Counted from the stretch's first letter, positions 54,489-63,002 are shown. The stretch is DNA of 64,000 bases from Pseudomonas migulae (GCF_024169315.1 NZ_JALJWR010000001.1:3026501-3090500); one strand, 5' to 3'. Translations and numbers: made by a program. The notes: a model not told the origin generated them from the sequence alone.

Positions 54489-55730
54489 ATGACTCGATCT
54501 TCCACCGCCCTCCCCCTTCAAGTCGCCATCATCGGCGGCGGCCCCGCCGGCCTGATGGCGGCGGAAGTGTTGAGCCAGGCCGGAATCAAGGTCGACCTGT
54601 ACGACGGCATGCCATCGGTGGGGCGAAAATTCCTGCTCGCCGGGGTCGGCGGCATGAACATCACCCATTCCGAAGCCTACCCGGCGTTTCTCTCACGCTA
54701 CGCCGAACGCGCACCGCAGATTGCACCCCTGCTGCGTTCCTTCGGCGCCGACGCGCTGTGCCAGTGGATTCATGACCTGGGCATCGAAACCTTCGTCGGC
54801 AGCTCCGGCCGGGTGTTTCCGACCGACATGAAAGCCGCTCCCCTGTTGCGCGCCTGGCTCAAACGGTTGCGGGATGCCGGCGTCGTTATCCACACCCGCC
54901 ACCGTTGGCTCGGCTGGGACGACAACGGTGAATTACTCATCGGAAGCCCCGACGGCGAAAAAACCATTCGGCCCGACGCCACCCTGCTGGCCCTCGGCGG
55001 AGGCAGTTGGTCGCGTCTCGGTTCGGACGGCACGTGGATGTTGCTACTGGAGCAGCGCGGTGTAGGACTTATGCCGTTGCAGCCGAGCAATTGCGGCTTC
55101 GAGGTGCAGGCCTGGAGCGAATTGATGGTCAGTAAATTCGCCGGCGCACCGCTGAAAAATATCGCCATCGGTCTCAATGATGATGTCCCGCGGCTTGGGG
55201 AATGTGTGATCACCGCCACCGGCATTGAAGGCAGTTTGATCTACGCGTTGTCAGCGCCCATCCGTGAAGCCATCAATAAACACGGCTCGGCGACGATTCA
55301 TCTCGACCTGTTGCCCGGCAGGCCTGTGGATAAAGTACAGGCGACACTGAGCAAACCCCGCGGGTCTCGTTCCATGTCCAAGCATCTGCACAGTCAGCTC
55401 GGGATTGATGGCGTGAAAGCGGCGTTGCTGCGCGAACTGACGCCGGCTGAATGCTTCGCCGATCCGGCATTACTGGCCAAAGCGATCAAGGCGTTGCCAC
55501 TGACGCTGGTGAAAACCCGCCCACTGGATGAGGCCATCAGCAGCGCCGGTGGCGTGATGTTCGAATCGATGGATGAACGCTTGATGCTCAAGCAACTGCC
55601 TGGCGTGTTTTGCGCGGGGGAAATGCTGGATTGGGAAGCGCCGACGGGGGGGTATTTGCTGACCGCGTGTTTCGCCAGTGGGCGAGCGGCGGGGTTGGGG
55701 ATGGTGGAGTGGCTCAAGCGCAAGTCTTGA
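54489..55730 (+). CDS. TIGR03862-type FAD-dependent oxidoreductase (BaiN/YhiN group)
   Basis: A 413-residue flavoprotein. Start at 54489 (MTRSSTALPLQVAIIGGGPA); the earlier codons lie in the REP flank. FAD-binding VAIIGGGPAGLMAAEVLSQ near 12-30, GRKFLLAGVGGMNITHSE near 56-73, DATLLALGGGSW near 170, and the C-terminal GVFCAGEMLDWEAPTGGYLL that binds FAD. The family resembles HI0933/BaiN reductases. Physiological substrate is unknown. Confidence 0.9.
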   Translation: MTRSSTALPLQVAIIGGGPAGLMAAEVLSQAGIKVDLYDGMPSVGRKFLLAGVGGMNITHSEAYPAFLSRYAERAPQIAPLLRSFGADALCQWIHDLGIETFVGSSGRVFPTDMKAAPLLRAWLKRLRDAGVVIHTRHRWLGWDDNGELLIGSPDGEKTIRPDATLLALGGGSWSRLGSDGTWMLLLEQRGVGLMPLQPSNCGFEVQAWSELMVSKFAGAPLKNIAIGLNDDVPRLGECVITATGIEGSLIYALSAPIREAINKHGSATIHLDLLPGRPVDKVQATLSKPRGSRSMSKHLHSQLGIDGVKAALLRELTPAECFADPALLAKAIKALPLTLVKTRPLDEAISSAGGVMFESMDERLMLKQLPGVFCAGEMLDWEAPTGGYLLTACFASGRAAGLGMVEWLKRKS

Positions 55731-55741
55731 GACCGAGGCGC

Positions 55742-55815
55742 GCCCTTCGCGGGCAAGCCTCGCTCCTACAAGGGCACCACTAACCCGTAGGAGCGAGGCT
55801 TGCCCGCGAAGGCGG
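55742..55815. repeat. REP doublet, CCTCGCTCCTACA variant
   Basis: CCCTTCGCGGGCAAGCCTCG and its complement face each other across a 16-base spacer, between the flavoprotein and the convergent helicase gene. Confidence 0.88.
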
Positions 55816-55836
55816 CCTAACAGACGCCGAAGCGGA

Positions 55837-57171
55837 TCAAGGCTTACGCTTACGCGGCCCGGTATTGAACACCGGCACCTTGCGCACAGGCTTGATCGAA
55901 GGCTCTGGCGCCGAAGCATCCCCGCTCTCGACCCATTTACCCAAATTGCGTTTACCGCCACTGGACGTCTTTGGCTTCTTCGGTTTCTTCGGCTTCTTCA
56001 CCACCTGACCGCTGGCATCGGTATCCGGCACACGGTGCTCAGGTTCAAAGTCATGTTCCATCTGCCGAGGCAACGTCTGACGCGTCAGCGTCTCAATGGC
56101 CGACAGCAAATTCACTTCATCCGCGCACACCAGCGAAATAGCCTGCCCGGTAGCACCCGCACGGCCGGTACGACCGATGCGGTGGATGTAGTCCTCTGCC
56201 ACGATCGGCAGGTCGAAATTGACCACCAACGGCAGATCTTCGATATCCAGACCACGGGCTGCGACGTCAGTGGCGACCAGAATCTGCACTTCGCTGGCCT
56301 TGAATCGGTCCAGCGCACGCTGGCGGGTCGCCTGCGGTTTGTCGCCATGGATGCCGTCAGCGTTGATGCCAAGGCCCTGGAGTTTTTCCACCAATGCGTC
56401 CACGCCATTGCGAGTCTTGGCAAACACCAGCACCTGCTTCCACTTGCCCTTGCGCAGCAAATGGATGAACAGCTCCGGCTTGCGCTTCTTGTCCACCGTC
56501 ACCACCCACTGTTTGACGGTGTTGGCGGCAACGTTGCGCGGGCTGACTTCGATGCTCAGCGGGTCGTTGAGCATCTGCCCGGCCAGCAGGCGAATCGCAT
56601 CGGAGAAGGTCGCGGAGAACAGCAGTGTCTGACGTTTCTTCGGCAGCACGCGGTAAATGTTCCCCAGCTCCTCAGAAAAGCCCAGGTCGAGCATGCGATC
56701 CGCTTCGTCCAGCACCAGGGTTTGCAGCTGGTTGAACTTCAGCGCGTTCTGGCGGAACAGGTCGAGCAAACGGCCCGGCGTCGCTACCAACAAGTCGACG
56801 CCTTTGCGCAGCTTCATCATTTGCGGGTTGATGCTGACGCCGCCATACACCGCATAAGTGCTCAACGGCAGGTTCTCGGCGTACTGACGCACGGCTTCGT
56901 GAACCTGTTCGGCCAGTTCACGGGTCGGCACCAGGATCAGCGCGCGCACCGAGTTGGCAGTGACTTTCGGCCCTTCCATGGCCAGCAATTGCAGCAGCGG
57001 CAACGCGAAACCGGCGGTCTTGCCGGTGCCGGTCTGGGCGGCGGCCATCAGGTCGCGACCGGCCAGCACCGCCGGAATGGCTTGCGCCTGAACCGGCGTC
57101 GGGGTCTGGTAGCCGAGCGTCTCGAGAGAGCGCAGCAAGGGTTCGATCAGGCCAAGGGAGGCGAAAGTCAT
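55837..57171 (-). CDS. rhlE: DEAD-box RNA helicase RhlE type
   Basis: A 444-residue helicase. Motifs in order: Q motif TPVQAQAIP, Walker A AAQTGTGKT near 40-48, PTRELAEQV, DEAD in VLDEADRMLDLGF, SAT in LFSATFSDA, GRTGRAGATG (motif VI). The C-terminal tail is basic with KKPKKPKKPKTSSGGKR, typical of RhlE. It unwinds structured RNA in ribosome assembly and mRNA decay. Pseudomonads have two RhlE paralogues; which one this is is not settled. Confidence 0.9.
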   Translation of the reverse strand: MTFASLGLIEPLLRSLETLGYQTPTPVQAQAIPAVLAGRDLMAAAQTGTGKTAGFALPLLQLLAMEGPKVTANSVRALILVPTRELAEQVHEAVRQYAENLPLSTYAVYGGVSINPQMMKLRKGVDLLVATPGRLLDLFRQNALKFNQLQTLVLDEADRMLDLGFSEELGNIYRVLPKKRQTLLFSATFSDAIRLLAGQMLNDPLSIEVSPRNVAANTVKQWVVTVDKKRKPELFIHLLRKGKWKQVLVFAKTRNGVDALVEKLQGLGINADGIHGDKPQATRQRALDRFKASEVQILVATDVAARGLDIEDLPLVVNFDLPIVAEDYIHRIGRTGRAGATGQAISLVCADEVNLLSAIETLTRQTLPRQMEHDFEPEHRVPDTDASGQVVKKPKKPKKPKTSSGGKRNLGKWVESGDASAPEPSIKPVRKVPVFNTGPRKRKP

Positions 57172-57236
57172 GGGATTACCGTAGGAAAATTCAGCGCGGT
57201 TGTGCAGAACAAGTGTGCAATGGTGCGCAGTTTACC

Positions 57237-58163
57237 CTAATTCACGCTCGATTCTGTCTGCACCACGGCAGCGGGCTTTACCGGAGCCCGACGCCACTGC
57301 GGCAAACCGATCAACACCACGGCACTGATGATCACCAACATGGCCGACGCTTCTTCGATACCGATGGTTTCGCCGACAAACACGATCCCCAACAACACCG
57401 CCACCGCAGGGTTGACGTAGGCATAACTGGTGGCCGCCGCTGGACGTACGTTTTTCAACAGGTACATATAAGCGTTGAAGGCGATGATCGAACCGAAGAA
57501 CGTCAGATAGGCCAGCGCCGCCCAACCTTCAATCGGCGGCATGGCTTCCAGATGTTCACCGCTCACCGCACTGCCGATCAGCAGCACCACGCCTCCCACC
57601 AGCATTTCCACGGCACTGGCCATCGCGCCCTGAGGCAACGGCAGGTGTTTGCTCCACACCGAACCAAACGCCCAGGAAGCTGCCGCGAATATCAGCAACA
57701 GGGCACCCAACGGGCTCGATTGCAGGTTGGAGCCGAGGTTGAGCATGGCGATGCCGATCAGCCCGAGCACAATCCCGGCCCATTCGAGACGGGTATTACG
57801 CGCGCCCCAGAAATATCCGCAGAGCAAGGTAAACAGCGGCACCGTCGCCACCGCCAGCGCGGCGACACCGGACGCGACGCCCATGTGCTCCGCCACACTG
57901 ACCCCGCCGTTACCGCACGCCAACAGCAAAATCCCGATGATCCCCGCCGCTTTCCACTGCGCCCAGGTCGGCGCCGGCGCCCCGCGCCAGCGCAGGAACC
58001 CGTACATCAAGGTCCCGGCAATGACAAAGCGAATACCGGCGAGCAGCAAGGGCGGCCAATACTCCACGCCGATACGAATCACCAGGTAAGTCGAGCCCCA
58101 AATCACGTACAACGCAAAAAAGGCAGCGATCAACGGCAAGGGAAAACGGCGCAGGCCAGGCAT
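57237..58163 (-). CDS. EamA/DMT exporter YedA-like
   Basis: A 308-residue carrier with ten membrane helices. FFALYVIWGSTYLVIRIGVE at the N-terminus and the helix-4 block LLACGNGGVSVAEHMGVASG match YedA rather than other EamA members. It is divergent from an Lrp-type regulator, with an 11-base inverted repeat between them. It likely exports an amino acid or metabolite sensed by that regulator. Confidence 0.87.
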   Translation of the reverse strand: MPGLRRFPLPLIAAFFALYVIWGSTYLVIRIGVEYWPPLLLAGIRFVIAGTLMYGFLRWRGAPAPTWAQWKAAGIIGILLLACGNGGVSVAEHMGVASGVAALAVATVPLFTLLCGYFWGARNTRLEWAGIVLGLIGIAMLNLGSNLQSSPLGALLLIFAAASWAFGSVWSKHLPLPQGAMASAVEMLVGGVVLLIGSAVSGEHLEAMPPIEGWAALAYLTFFGSIIAFNAYMYLLKNVRPAAATSYAYVNPAVAVLLGIVFVGETIGIEEASAMLVIISAVVLIGLPQWRRAPVKPAAVVQTESSVN

Positions 58164-58238
58164 GGGTCAGCTCACAGGCAAGGGCAAATGAACAGCTATT
58201 CTAGAAAGGCCAATCGCATAAAATAAGTTACAAAACCT

Positions 58239-58288
58239 GTTTATAGCGCCGGTACACTTTTCAAATCACGGAGATCAGCGCTATAAAC
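58239..58288. promoter_or_regulatory. Inverted repeat between yedA-like and Lrp genes
   Basis: GTTTATAGCGC (58239-58249) and GCGCTATAAAC (58278-58288) are perfect complements 28 bases apart, centred in the divergent promoter region. Arm spacing of about four helical turns fits a wrapped Lrp/AsnC-type regulator. Probable control of both genes. Confidence 0.6.
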
Positions 58289-58327
58289 CGTGTTTTCGAA
58301 AGTCAGTCATTTTTCAGGAAATCGCCC

Positions 58328-58783
58328 ATGGATAAATACGACCGCATGCTCCTCAGCGCCCTGCTGGAAAACGGTCGTGCGTCCTACGCCGACCTCGCGC
58401 GCAAGGTCAACCTGTCCGCCCCGGCCGTGGCCGAGCGCGTGGCCAAACTCGAAGCCAACGGGGTGATTACCGGTTACCAGGCGAAAGTCGACATGGCCAA
58501 GCTTGGGCTGCCGATCCAGTGCGTCATCGAACTGCGCCTGAACCAGCACGGCAACCAGAAGGCCTACGACGACCTGATCAAAATCCCGCAACTGACCGAA
58601 TGCCATCGGGTAACGGGTGATCCGTGCGTGATCATGCAAGCGGCGGTGGGCTCGATGCCGGAGCTGGAAGAGTTGATCAACCGGATCGCCAAATTCGGGT
58701 TCAGCAAGACGTCGATTGTGTTGTCGAGCGCGATAGAGAAGCGCGTGCCGTTGGGGCACATCGAAGGAAACGGCAAAGCTTGA
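58328..58783 (+). CDS. Lrp/AsnC-family regulator
   Basis: A 151-residue regulator. N-terminal helix-turn-helix at residues 4-55 (DRMLLSALLENGRASYADLA, NLSAPAVAERVAKLEANGVI) and an RAM ligand domain from about 65 (CVIELRLNQHGNQ, ECHRVTGDPCVIMQAAV). It is divergent from the YedA-like exporter with the inverted repeat between; amino acid-responsive control of export is likely. Confidence 0.9.
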   Translation: MDKYDRMLLSALLENGRASYADLARKVNLSAPAVAERVAKLEANGVITGYQAKVDMAKLGLPIQCVIELRLNQHGNQKAYDDLIKIPQLTECHRVTGDPCVIMQAAVGSMPELEELINRIAKFGFSKTSIVLSSAIEKRVPLGHIEGNGKA

Positions 58784-58794
58784 TACGACACCAA

Positions 58795-58943
58795 CCCTGT
58801 GGGAGCGGGCTTGCCCGCGATTGCGGTGTGTCAAACAACACTGATTTCGACTGACACTCCGCTATCGCGGGCAAGCCCGCTCCCACAGGTACGATGCCGT
58901 CCTGTAGGAGCGAGCGGTGCGGCGGTCCGACTTGCCCGCGAAA
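58795..58943. repeat. REP doublet plus a third half copy
   Basis: An inverted pair at 58795-58890 (CCTGTGGGAGCGGGCTTGCC) followed by a degenerate third copy (TGTAGGAGCGAGCGG...) to 58943. It separates the Lrp gene from the BRO-N gene. Confidence 0.88.
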
Positions 58944-58951
58944 GCGATCGA

Positions 58952-59482
58952 TCAAACGCCGCTGTAACCGGCTGACAACACACTCGGCATATCCCGCAGA
59001 CGAACCCAAGGTTCTTTGCGCCAATGCAACAACCGCAGCGTTCCGCCGGCCCATTCCATCGCCCGCATATGCGGCGCTTGCGTCGAAACGGGCCCCGCCT
59101 CCTCCCGCAACATCGGCACCACATGGTGGGTCAGCCAACGCCGCAAATGGCGGTTTTCCGGGCAGTAGTGATAGACCAGCATCGCGTACACGCCTGACTC
59201 ACTGAGCATCAAGGTTTCTTGCGCTTCATCGCTTTCGGACAAGCGCATCATCCGCCGCTGATCCGCATCGAGCTTGAGTGCGTATCTACCGTTTATATCC
59301 ACTCCCATTAGCCGGCCTATATCGCGGGCGCAGAACCAGGGTTCTGCGTGCAGTAAAAGTGCTCGTAGCCGGATGTGGTGACGGATGAATGTTTTGGCTT
59401 TGAAGTGAGGGGCACAGGCAGCTGCTTGCCCTACAGGAGACAGATCTGAGTCTTCGGGGGGATTGGGGGTAACTTTGATCAT
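58952..59482 (-). CDS. BRO-N domain protein (antirepressor-like)
   Basis: A 176-residue protein starting at 59482 (MIKVTPNPPE). Residues about 35-130 match the BRO N-terminal domain of phage antirepressors: EPWFCARDIGRLMGVDINGR, ALKLDADQRRMMRL, LMLSESGVYAMLVYHYCPEN, RRWLTHHVVPMLRE. No phage gene surrounds it. The first ten residues resemble the starts of unrelated small Pseudomonas proteins, and its 5' leader is highly structured, so leader and start may be a shared module. A Met 13 codons upstream is possible but lacks a ribosome-binding site. Confidence 0.82.
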   Translation of the reverse strand: MIKVTPNPPEDSDLSPVGQAAACAPHFKAKTFIRHHIRLRALLLHAEPWFCARDIGRLMGVDINGRYALKLDADQRRMMRLSESDEAQETLMLSESGVYAMLVYHYCPENRHLRRWLTHHVVPMLREEAGPVSTQAPHMRAMEWAGGTLRLLHWRKEPWVRLRDMPSVLSAGYSGV

Positions 59483-59536
59483 GGCGAATTTCCTACTGAA
59501 AGTTGGAGCCGCCAGCATCACTTGCAGATGATGGGT

Positions 59537-59614
59537 GGCAGCTATGTGCGGGTCTGCAAGACCGAGTCAGTAGACAACCCCGGCAGACCCGAAGGTCTCC
59601 CGCACACAGCTACC
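59537..59614 (-). promoter_or_regulatory. Multibranched leader RNA of the BRO-N gene
   Basis: On the minus strand a 16-base arm GGTAGCTGTGTGCGGG (59614-59599) pairs with CCCGCACATAGCTGCC (59552-59537), with only two G-U wobbles. Inside are two hairpins: AGACC-TTCG-GGTCT (59598-59585) with a UUCG loop, and GGTCT-TGC-AGACC (59563-59551), the latter competing for the base of the outer stem. A linker of about 21 bases joins them. It ends about 55 bases before the start codon. This looks like a cis-acting RNA, not a terminator. Confidence 0.7.
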
Positions 59615-59645
59615 ATAAATCGATGGTCACAAATAAAGCGACGCG

Positions 59646-59675
59646 ATTATAGGTGTGCCGTTAGGCGTCTACCAA
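59646..59675 (-). promoter_or_regulatory. Promoter of the BRO-N gene and its leader
   Basis: Read on the minus strand, TTGGTA (59675-59670) and a perfect TATAAT (59651-59646) are 18 bases apart. Transcription should begin near 59638, just before the structured leader. Upstream lies a hairpin GTCGCTG-N6-CAGCGAC at 59700-59719. The rest of the 465-base gap to 59947 holds only a REP doublet. Confidence 0.7.
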
Positions 59676-59837
59676 ACTATCGGCGGGCTTGCAGTCCCGG
59701 TCGCTGAATTGGCAGCGACGTCCCAGAGGTTATCGATGCCACAGAACGGGGGCAAGACAGACAATCCTTAAGTTTCGGTAGGATCAATCGTCGAGTTTTA
59801 GGCGTGTTTAAACACAAGGTTTGAGATTGAACACCAA

Positions 59838-59933
59838 CCCTGTGGGAGCGGGCTTGCTCGCGAAAGCGGAGTGTCATTCACCATTGATGTTGACTGACAC
59901 TCCGCTTTCGCGAGCAAGCCCGCTCCCACAGGG
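59838..59933. repeat. REP doublet
   Basis: Arms of 39 bases pair perfectly, including GCGGAGTGTCA next to the spacer. It lies between the BRO-N promoter and the exonuclease gene. Confidence 0.9.
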
Positions 59934-59947
59934 AGGTTGTGGTGTTT

Positions 59948-60559
59948 TTAGAACCCGCGATGGCGCTTGAGGTGCTCGTTGATCTTCGCCGCCGGCACTT
60001 TCTGCAGGCTGACCAGCAGATCATGGGACAACTCACGCAACCCGTGCTTCTGCCGCAACTCCTGCGCGAGGTGCGCCGTCAGGTTGGCCGCCATTTCAGC
60101 ATCGGCCATTGCCCGGTGAGCCTTGCCGGTGTTGGGCAGGCTGGCGAAGGTGGTGAGCGTACCGAGCTTGTGATTCGGTGCAGCCGGCATCAGGCGGCGG
60201 GCGAGGAGCAGTGAGCAGGCAAAGTTCTGCAACCGCGTGCGTTTGATCCGCCCCAGTTCAAAGTCCCAGAACTTCTGGTCGAACGCGGCGTTGTGCGCCA
60301 GCAACGGCGTGGTGCCGACGAACTCATTGACTTCGTTCATGACCTGTTCGGCCGATGGTGCGGTACGCAACATGGCGTTGCTGATGCCGGTGAGTTGTTC
60401 GATGAAGGCCGGGACGCGCACGCCAGCGTTCATCAGGCTCTGGTAACGCTCGACGATGCGCCCCTGTTCAAGGATCACCACGGCGATTTCCGTGGCCCGG
60501 CAGCTGCCGCTCGGGGAGATCCCGGTGGTTTCAAAGTCGATGACTGCTATGCGTTCCAA
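59948..60559 (-). CDS. DnaQ-like 3'-5' exonuclease
   Basis: A 203-residue DEDDh exonuclease. Metal residues: Asp and Glu in VIDFETTG near 7-10, Asp in AHNAAFDQKFW near 94, His and Asp in AHRAMADAEM near 147-152. It corresponds to the epsilon-like domain of DNA polymerase III but is a stand-alone protein; role in repair or RNA trimming is open. Its gene follows the NYN gene after a short gap on the same strand. Confidence 0.88.
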   Translation of the reverse strand: MERIAVIDFETTGISPSGSCRATEIAVVILEQGRIVERYQSLMNAGVRVPAFIEQLTGISNAMLRTAPSAEQVMNEVNEFVGTTPLLAHNAAFDQKFWDFELGRIKRTRLQNFACSLLLARRLMPAAPNHKLGTLTTFASLPNTGKAHRAMADAEMAANLTAHLAQELRQKHGLRELSHDLLVSLQKVPAAKINEHLKRHRGF

Positions 60560-60581
60560 ACCTGTTTCAACTCCGTAAAAA

Positions 60582-61061
60582 TCAATTCTTGAGCAGCAAC
60601 GCGCCTTCGATCGGCACGTAGCGGCTGGCGGCGCGGATCAGCGAGTTGGCGGTCAGGCCCGGCACGCCGTAGGCCACGGCTTGCACGCCGTGCTTGGCGA
60701 TGATGCGTTCCAGCAGCATGTCGAAATCACCGTCGCCGGAGGCCAGCACCACTTCGTCGACGTGGTCCGCCGCGTCCATGATGTCGAGCGTGATGCCCAC
60801 GTCCCAGTCGCCCTTGGCCGAGCCATCGCTGCGCTGGATGTAGGGTTTGAGCTTCACGGTGAAACCGAGGTTGCGCAGGATCTGCTGGAACTGCTGTTGT
60901 TTGCTGTCGCCACGGTCGATCGCGTAGGCGTAGGCCTCGACGATCTCGCCCTGTTTGCTGATGTCAGCCCACAACGCGGCGTAGTTGAAGTGGCAACCAT
61001 AGGCCTGACGCACGGTGTAATAGAGGTTTTGAACATCGGCGAACACTGCAATTTTTTTCAC
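60582..61061 (-). CDS. NYN-domain (LabA/DUF88) protein
   Basis: A 159-residue protein with a PIN-like NYN nuclease fold. The acidic residues are in AVFADVQNLYYTV (Asp9), GDWDVGITLDIMDAA and LASGDGDFDMLLERI. These could bind a metal and cut RNA. GVQAVAYGVPGLTANSLIRA is the C-terminal family block. Upstream of the exonuclease, 22 bases apart, so the two probably form an operon of nucleic-acid processing enzymes. Confidence 0.87.
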   Translation of the reverse strand: MKKIAVFADVQNLYYTVRQAYGCHFNYAALWADISKQGEIVEAYAYAIDRGDSKQQQFQQILRNLGFTVKLKPYIQRSDGSAKGDWDVGITLDIMDAADHVDEVVLASGDGDFDMLLERIIAKHGVQAVAYGVPGLTANSLIRAASRYVPIEGALLLKN

Positions 61062-61181
61062 CGGTTTTCCTCAAGGCTGAATCAGGCACCGGGCCCGAAA
61101 GTTGCCCAGTATGCCAGCCTCGAGGATTGTTCCGCGAATAATCGGCCCGAGGAGCCTGAGCACCTCGGACGAATGGCAACC

Positions 61182-61319
61182 TGTGGCGAGGGGATTTAGC
61201 GAAACGTCGCACCGCCCCGTTCGGCTGCGCAGCAGTCGTGTATCCGACCCACTCCATTTATCTGAACAGACGCAGGGGGCCGCTTCGCAGCCCAGCGGGG
61301 ATGAATCCCCTTGCCACAG
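61182..61319. repeat. Second-type intergenic inverted repeat
   Basis: TGTGGCGAGGGGATTTAGCG at the left and GGATGAATCCCCTTGCCACA at the right, with inner GTTCGGCTGCGCAGC and GCTTCGCAGCCC arms. Third copy of the family seen at 42399 and 46888, here more degenerate. Confidence 0.75.
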
Positions 61320-61327
61320 AAAATCAA

Positions 61328-62083
61328 TCAGACGTAGGAATCGTCGTCACCGCCAAAGAACGATGAGCTGTCATCGCTGTAATCGGCGTCGGCGTAACCG
61401 CCCTGATCGGCGGAGTTGTCAGCCACACGCTGATCGTCGCCCCAGCCTTTGTCACCGCTCTGATCGTTGACCTGAGCCGGCTCTTCCTTGATCACTTCAA
61501 CCACTTCCGGCTGCTGGTTGTGATGGAACAGGCTGCTGATGCCCTGTGCCAGCATCACGCCACCCGCGACACCGGCTGCGGTTTTCAGCGCGCCACCGAG
61601 GAACCCACCACCGACAGGCTGTTGCTGTTGCTGTTGCTGCGCGTAATTCTGCTGCGGTGGCGCTGCACCGAAGTTCTGTTGTGGCGGCGGCGAGTTGAAC
61701 GACTGCCGCCCCGGCTCACGCCAGCCACCATTGGAGGGCGGTGCACTTTGGGCAGGCGTTTCACGGGAACTGCCGCCGAAAATACTCGACAAAAAGCCAC
61801 CACTGCTCGGTGCCGGAGCCGCCGTCTGCGCCTTGGCCGATTGCAGTTCGGCCTGCAATTGCTGGAGTTGCTCGGTGAGTTGCTTGTTCTGCGCGTCGAG
61901 GCTTTTGATCGCTGCCTCTTGCACCAGAATGGCCTGAGTCATGAAGTAGCCCGCCGCGGGTTGGCGAGTCAGGTGTTCCTTGATCCGCGCCTCGGCCTGG
62001 GCGTCGCGCGGGGCTGAATCCGTTTCGGCCTGTTGCAGCCGGGAAAACAGTCCATCGATCAGGGTTTGTTCTTCGCTGTTCAT
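61328..62083 (-). CDS. DUF2076 family protein
   Basis: A 251-residue protein. The N-terminus (MNSEEQTLIDGLFSRLQQAE, PRDAQAEARIKEHL) is the DUF2076 signature, followed by a coiled coil (about 55-85), a Pro/Gly/Ser-rich region, a Gln-rich tract before PVGGGFLGGALKTAAGVAGG (one membrane-like Gly-rich helix), and an acidic tail with many Asp/Ser. Function unknown; such proteins are thought to sit at the membrane. Confidence 0.88.
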   Translation of the reverse strand: MNSEEQTLIDGLFSRLQQAETDSAPRDAQAEARIKEHLTRQPAAGYFMTQAILVQEAAIKSLDAQNKQLTEQLQQLQAELQSAKAQTAAPAPSSGGFLSSIFGGSSRETPAQSAPPSNGGWREPGRQSFNSPPPQQNFGAAPPQQNYAQQQQQQQPVGGGFLGGALKTAAGVAGGVMLAQGISSLFHHNQQPEVVEVIKEEPAQVNDQSGDKGWGDDQRVADNSADQGGYADADYSDDSSSFFGGDDDSYV

Positions 62084-62261
62084 GGCGACCTCGTAGATTG
62101 CCGGGGAAATCGTTGCCCTTCTCCAAGGAGGATACGGTGCTCGACCTTAATGGAGGCTGAAACAAGTTGTTTCAATGACCTTTACCGAACGTTTACGTTT
62201 GCGCCCCGCAGCGCTGCATCGGTTAAAGTGGGCCACTGCTTTCAACCTACGATACCGACTG

Positions 62262-62936
62262 ATGAATTCGTTCGATGTACTGCGTGACTCTCTGTATTTC
62301 TTCAAGCGCAATCTGGGCCAGATCGTGCGGCTGTGCCTGCCGCTGGTGATGGTCGAGGCGCTGCTGCAGCAAGTGGTCGACCGCTCGACTGAGCCGGACA
62401 GTTTTCCCGGCATCAGCGTGATTGTCGGTTTGTTGGTCTATCCGCTGTATACCGCCGCGCTGATCCTGTTTCTCGATGCGCGCAGCCGGGGTGAATCACC
62501 GCGCAACCGTGACCTGCTGTCGAGAGCCGCCTACCTGTGGCCGCGTTTCGCCCTTTTGACTGCGCTCAATACCCTGCTGATCCTGATCGGCCTGTCGCTG
62601 TATTTCCTGCCGGGCATCTGGCTGATGGTGACCCTCGCGTTCGGCGAGTACCTGCTGGTGCTACGCGGCCTGGGGCCACTGGCGGCGATGAAAGAAAGCC
62701 TGCGCCTGACCCGCGGCCATTTCCTGCGCATCCTGGTGTGCATTCTGTGTGTGATGGGGCCGTTGTGGGTGCTCAAGGGCTTGACCCTCCAGATTTACCC
62801 GGAGCCGCAGAACCCGGTGATTTCCTTGCTGATCGACAGCGCTCACAGCTTTTTGCAGCTGTTCACCAGCGTGGTGTTGTTCCGCATGTTCATGCTGATC
62901 AGCGACGTGCCCGAGAAAATCGACCGGCCGCTCTGA
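62262..62936 (+). CDS. YciC family membrane protein (UPF0259)
   Basis: A 224-residue inner-membrane protein with about six helices. The start at 62262 (MNSFDVLRDSLYFFKRNLGQ) is the family start; the longer frame has none. FALLTALNTLLILIGLSLYF and PGIWLMVTLAFGEYLLVLRG are the middle helices. E. coli YciC has no firm function. It is followed after 66 bases by the endonuclease-like gene on the same strand. Confidence 0.88.
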   Translation: MNSFDVLRDSLYFFKRNLGQIVRLCLPLVMVEALLQQVVDRSTEPDSFPGISVIVGLLVYPLYTAALILFLDARSRGESPRNRDLLSRAAYLWPRFALLTALNTLLILIGLSLYFLPGIWLMVTLAFGEYLLVLRGLGPLAAMKESLRLTRGHFLRILVCILCVMGPLWVLKGLTLQIYPEPQNPVISLLIDSAHSFLQLFTSVVLFRMFMLISDVPEKIDRPL

Positions 62937-63002
62937 CCGTGGGCTTCGGCGCAGCTCTCGGTTATGCTCGGGGCCACCTTTTGTAACGCTATAAGCCGAG
63001 CC

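Noticed and set aside
55678-57240. 520-codon frame opposite rhlE
   Set aside because: Antisense shadow; the helicase frame has all DEAD-box motifs.
58952-59482. BRO-N gene considered as part of a prophage
   Set aside because: No integrase, structural, lysis or other phage gene lies nearby, and the neighbours are ordinary chromosomal genes.
287-59933. Evenly recurring GC-rich repeats considered as a CRISPR array
   Set aside because: Copies are scattered kilobases apart as inverted pairs between genes, with no regular spacers or cas genes; they are REP elements.
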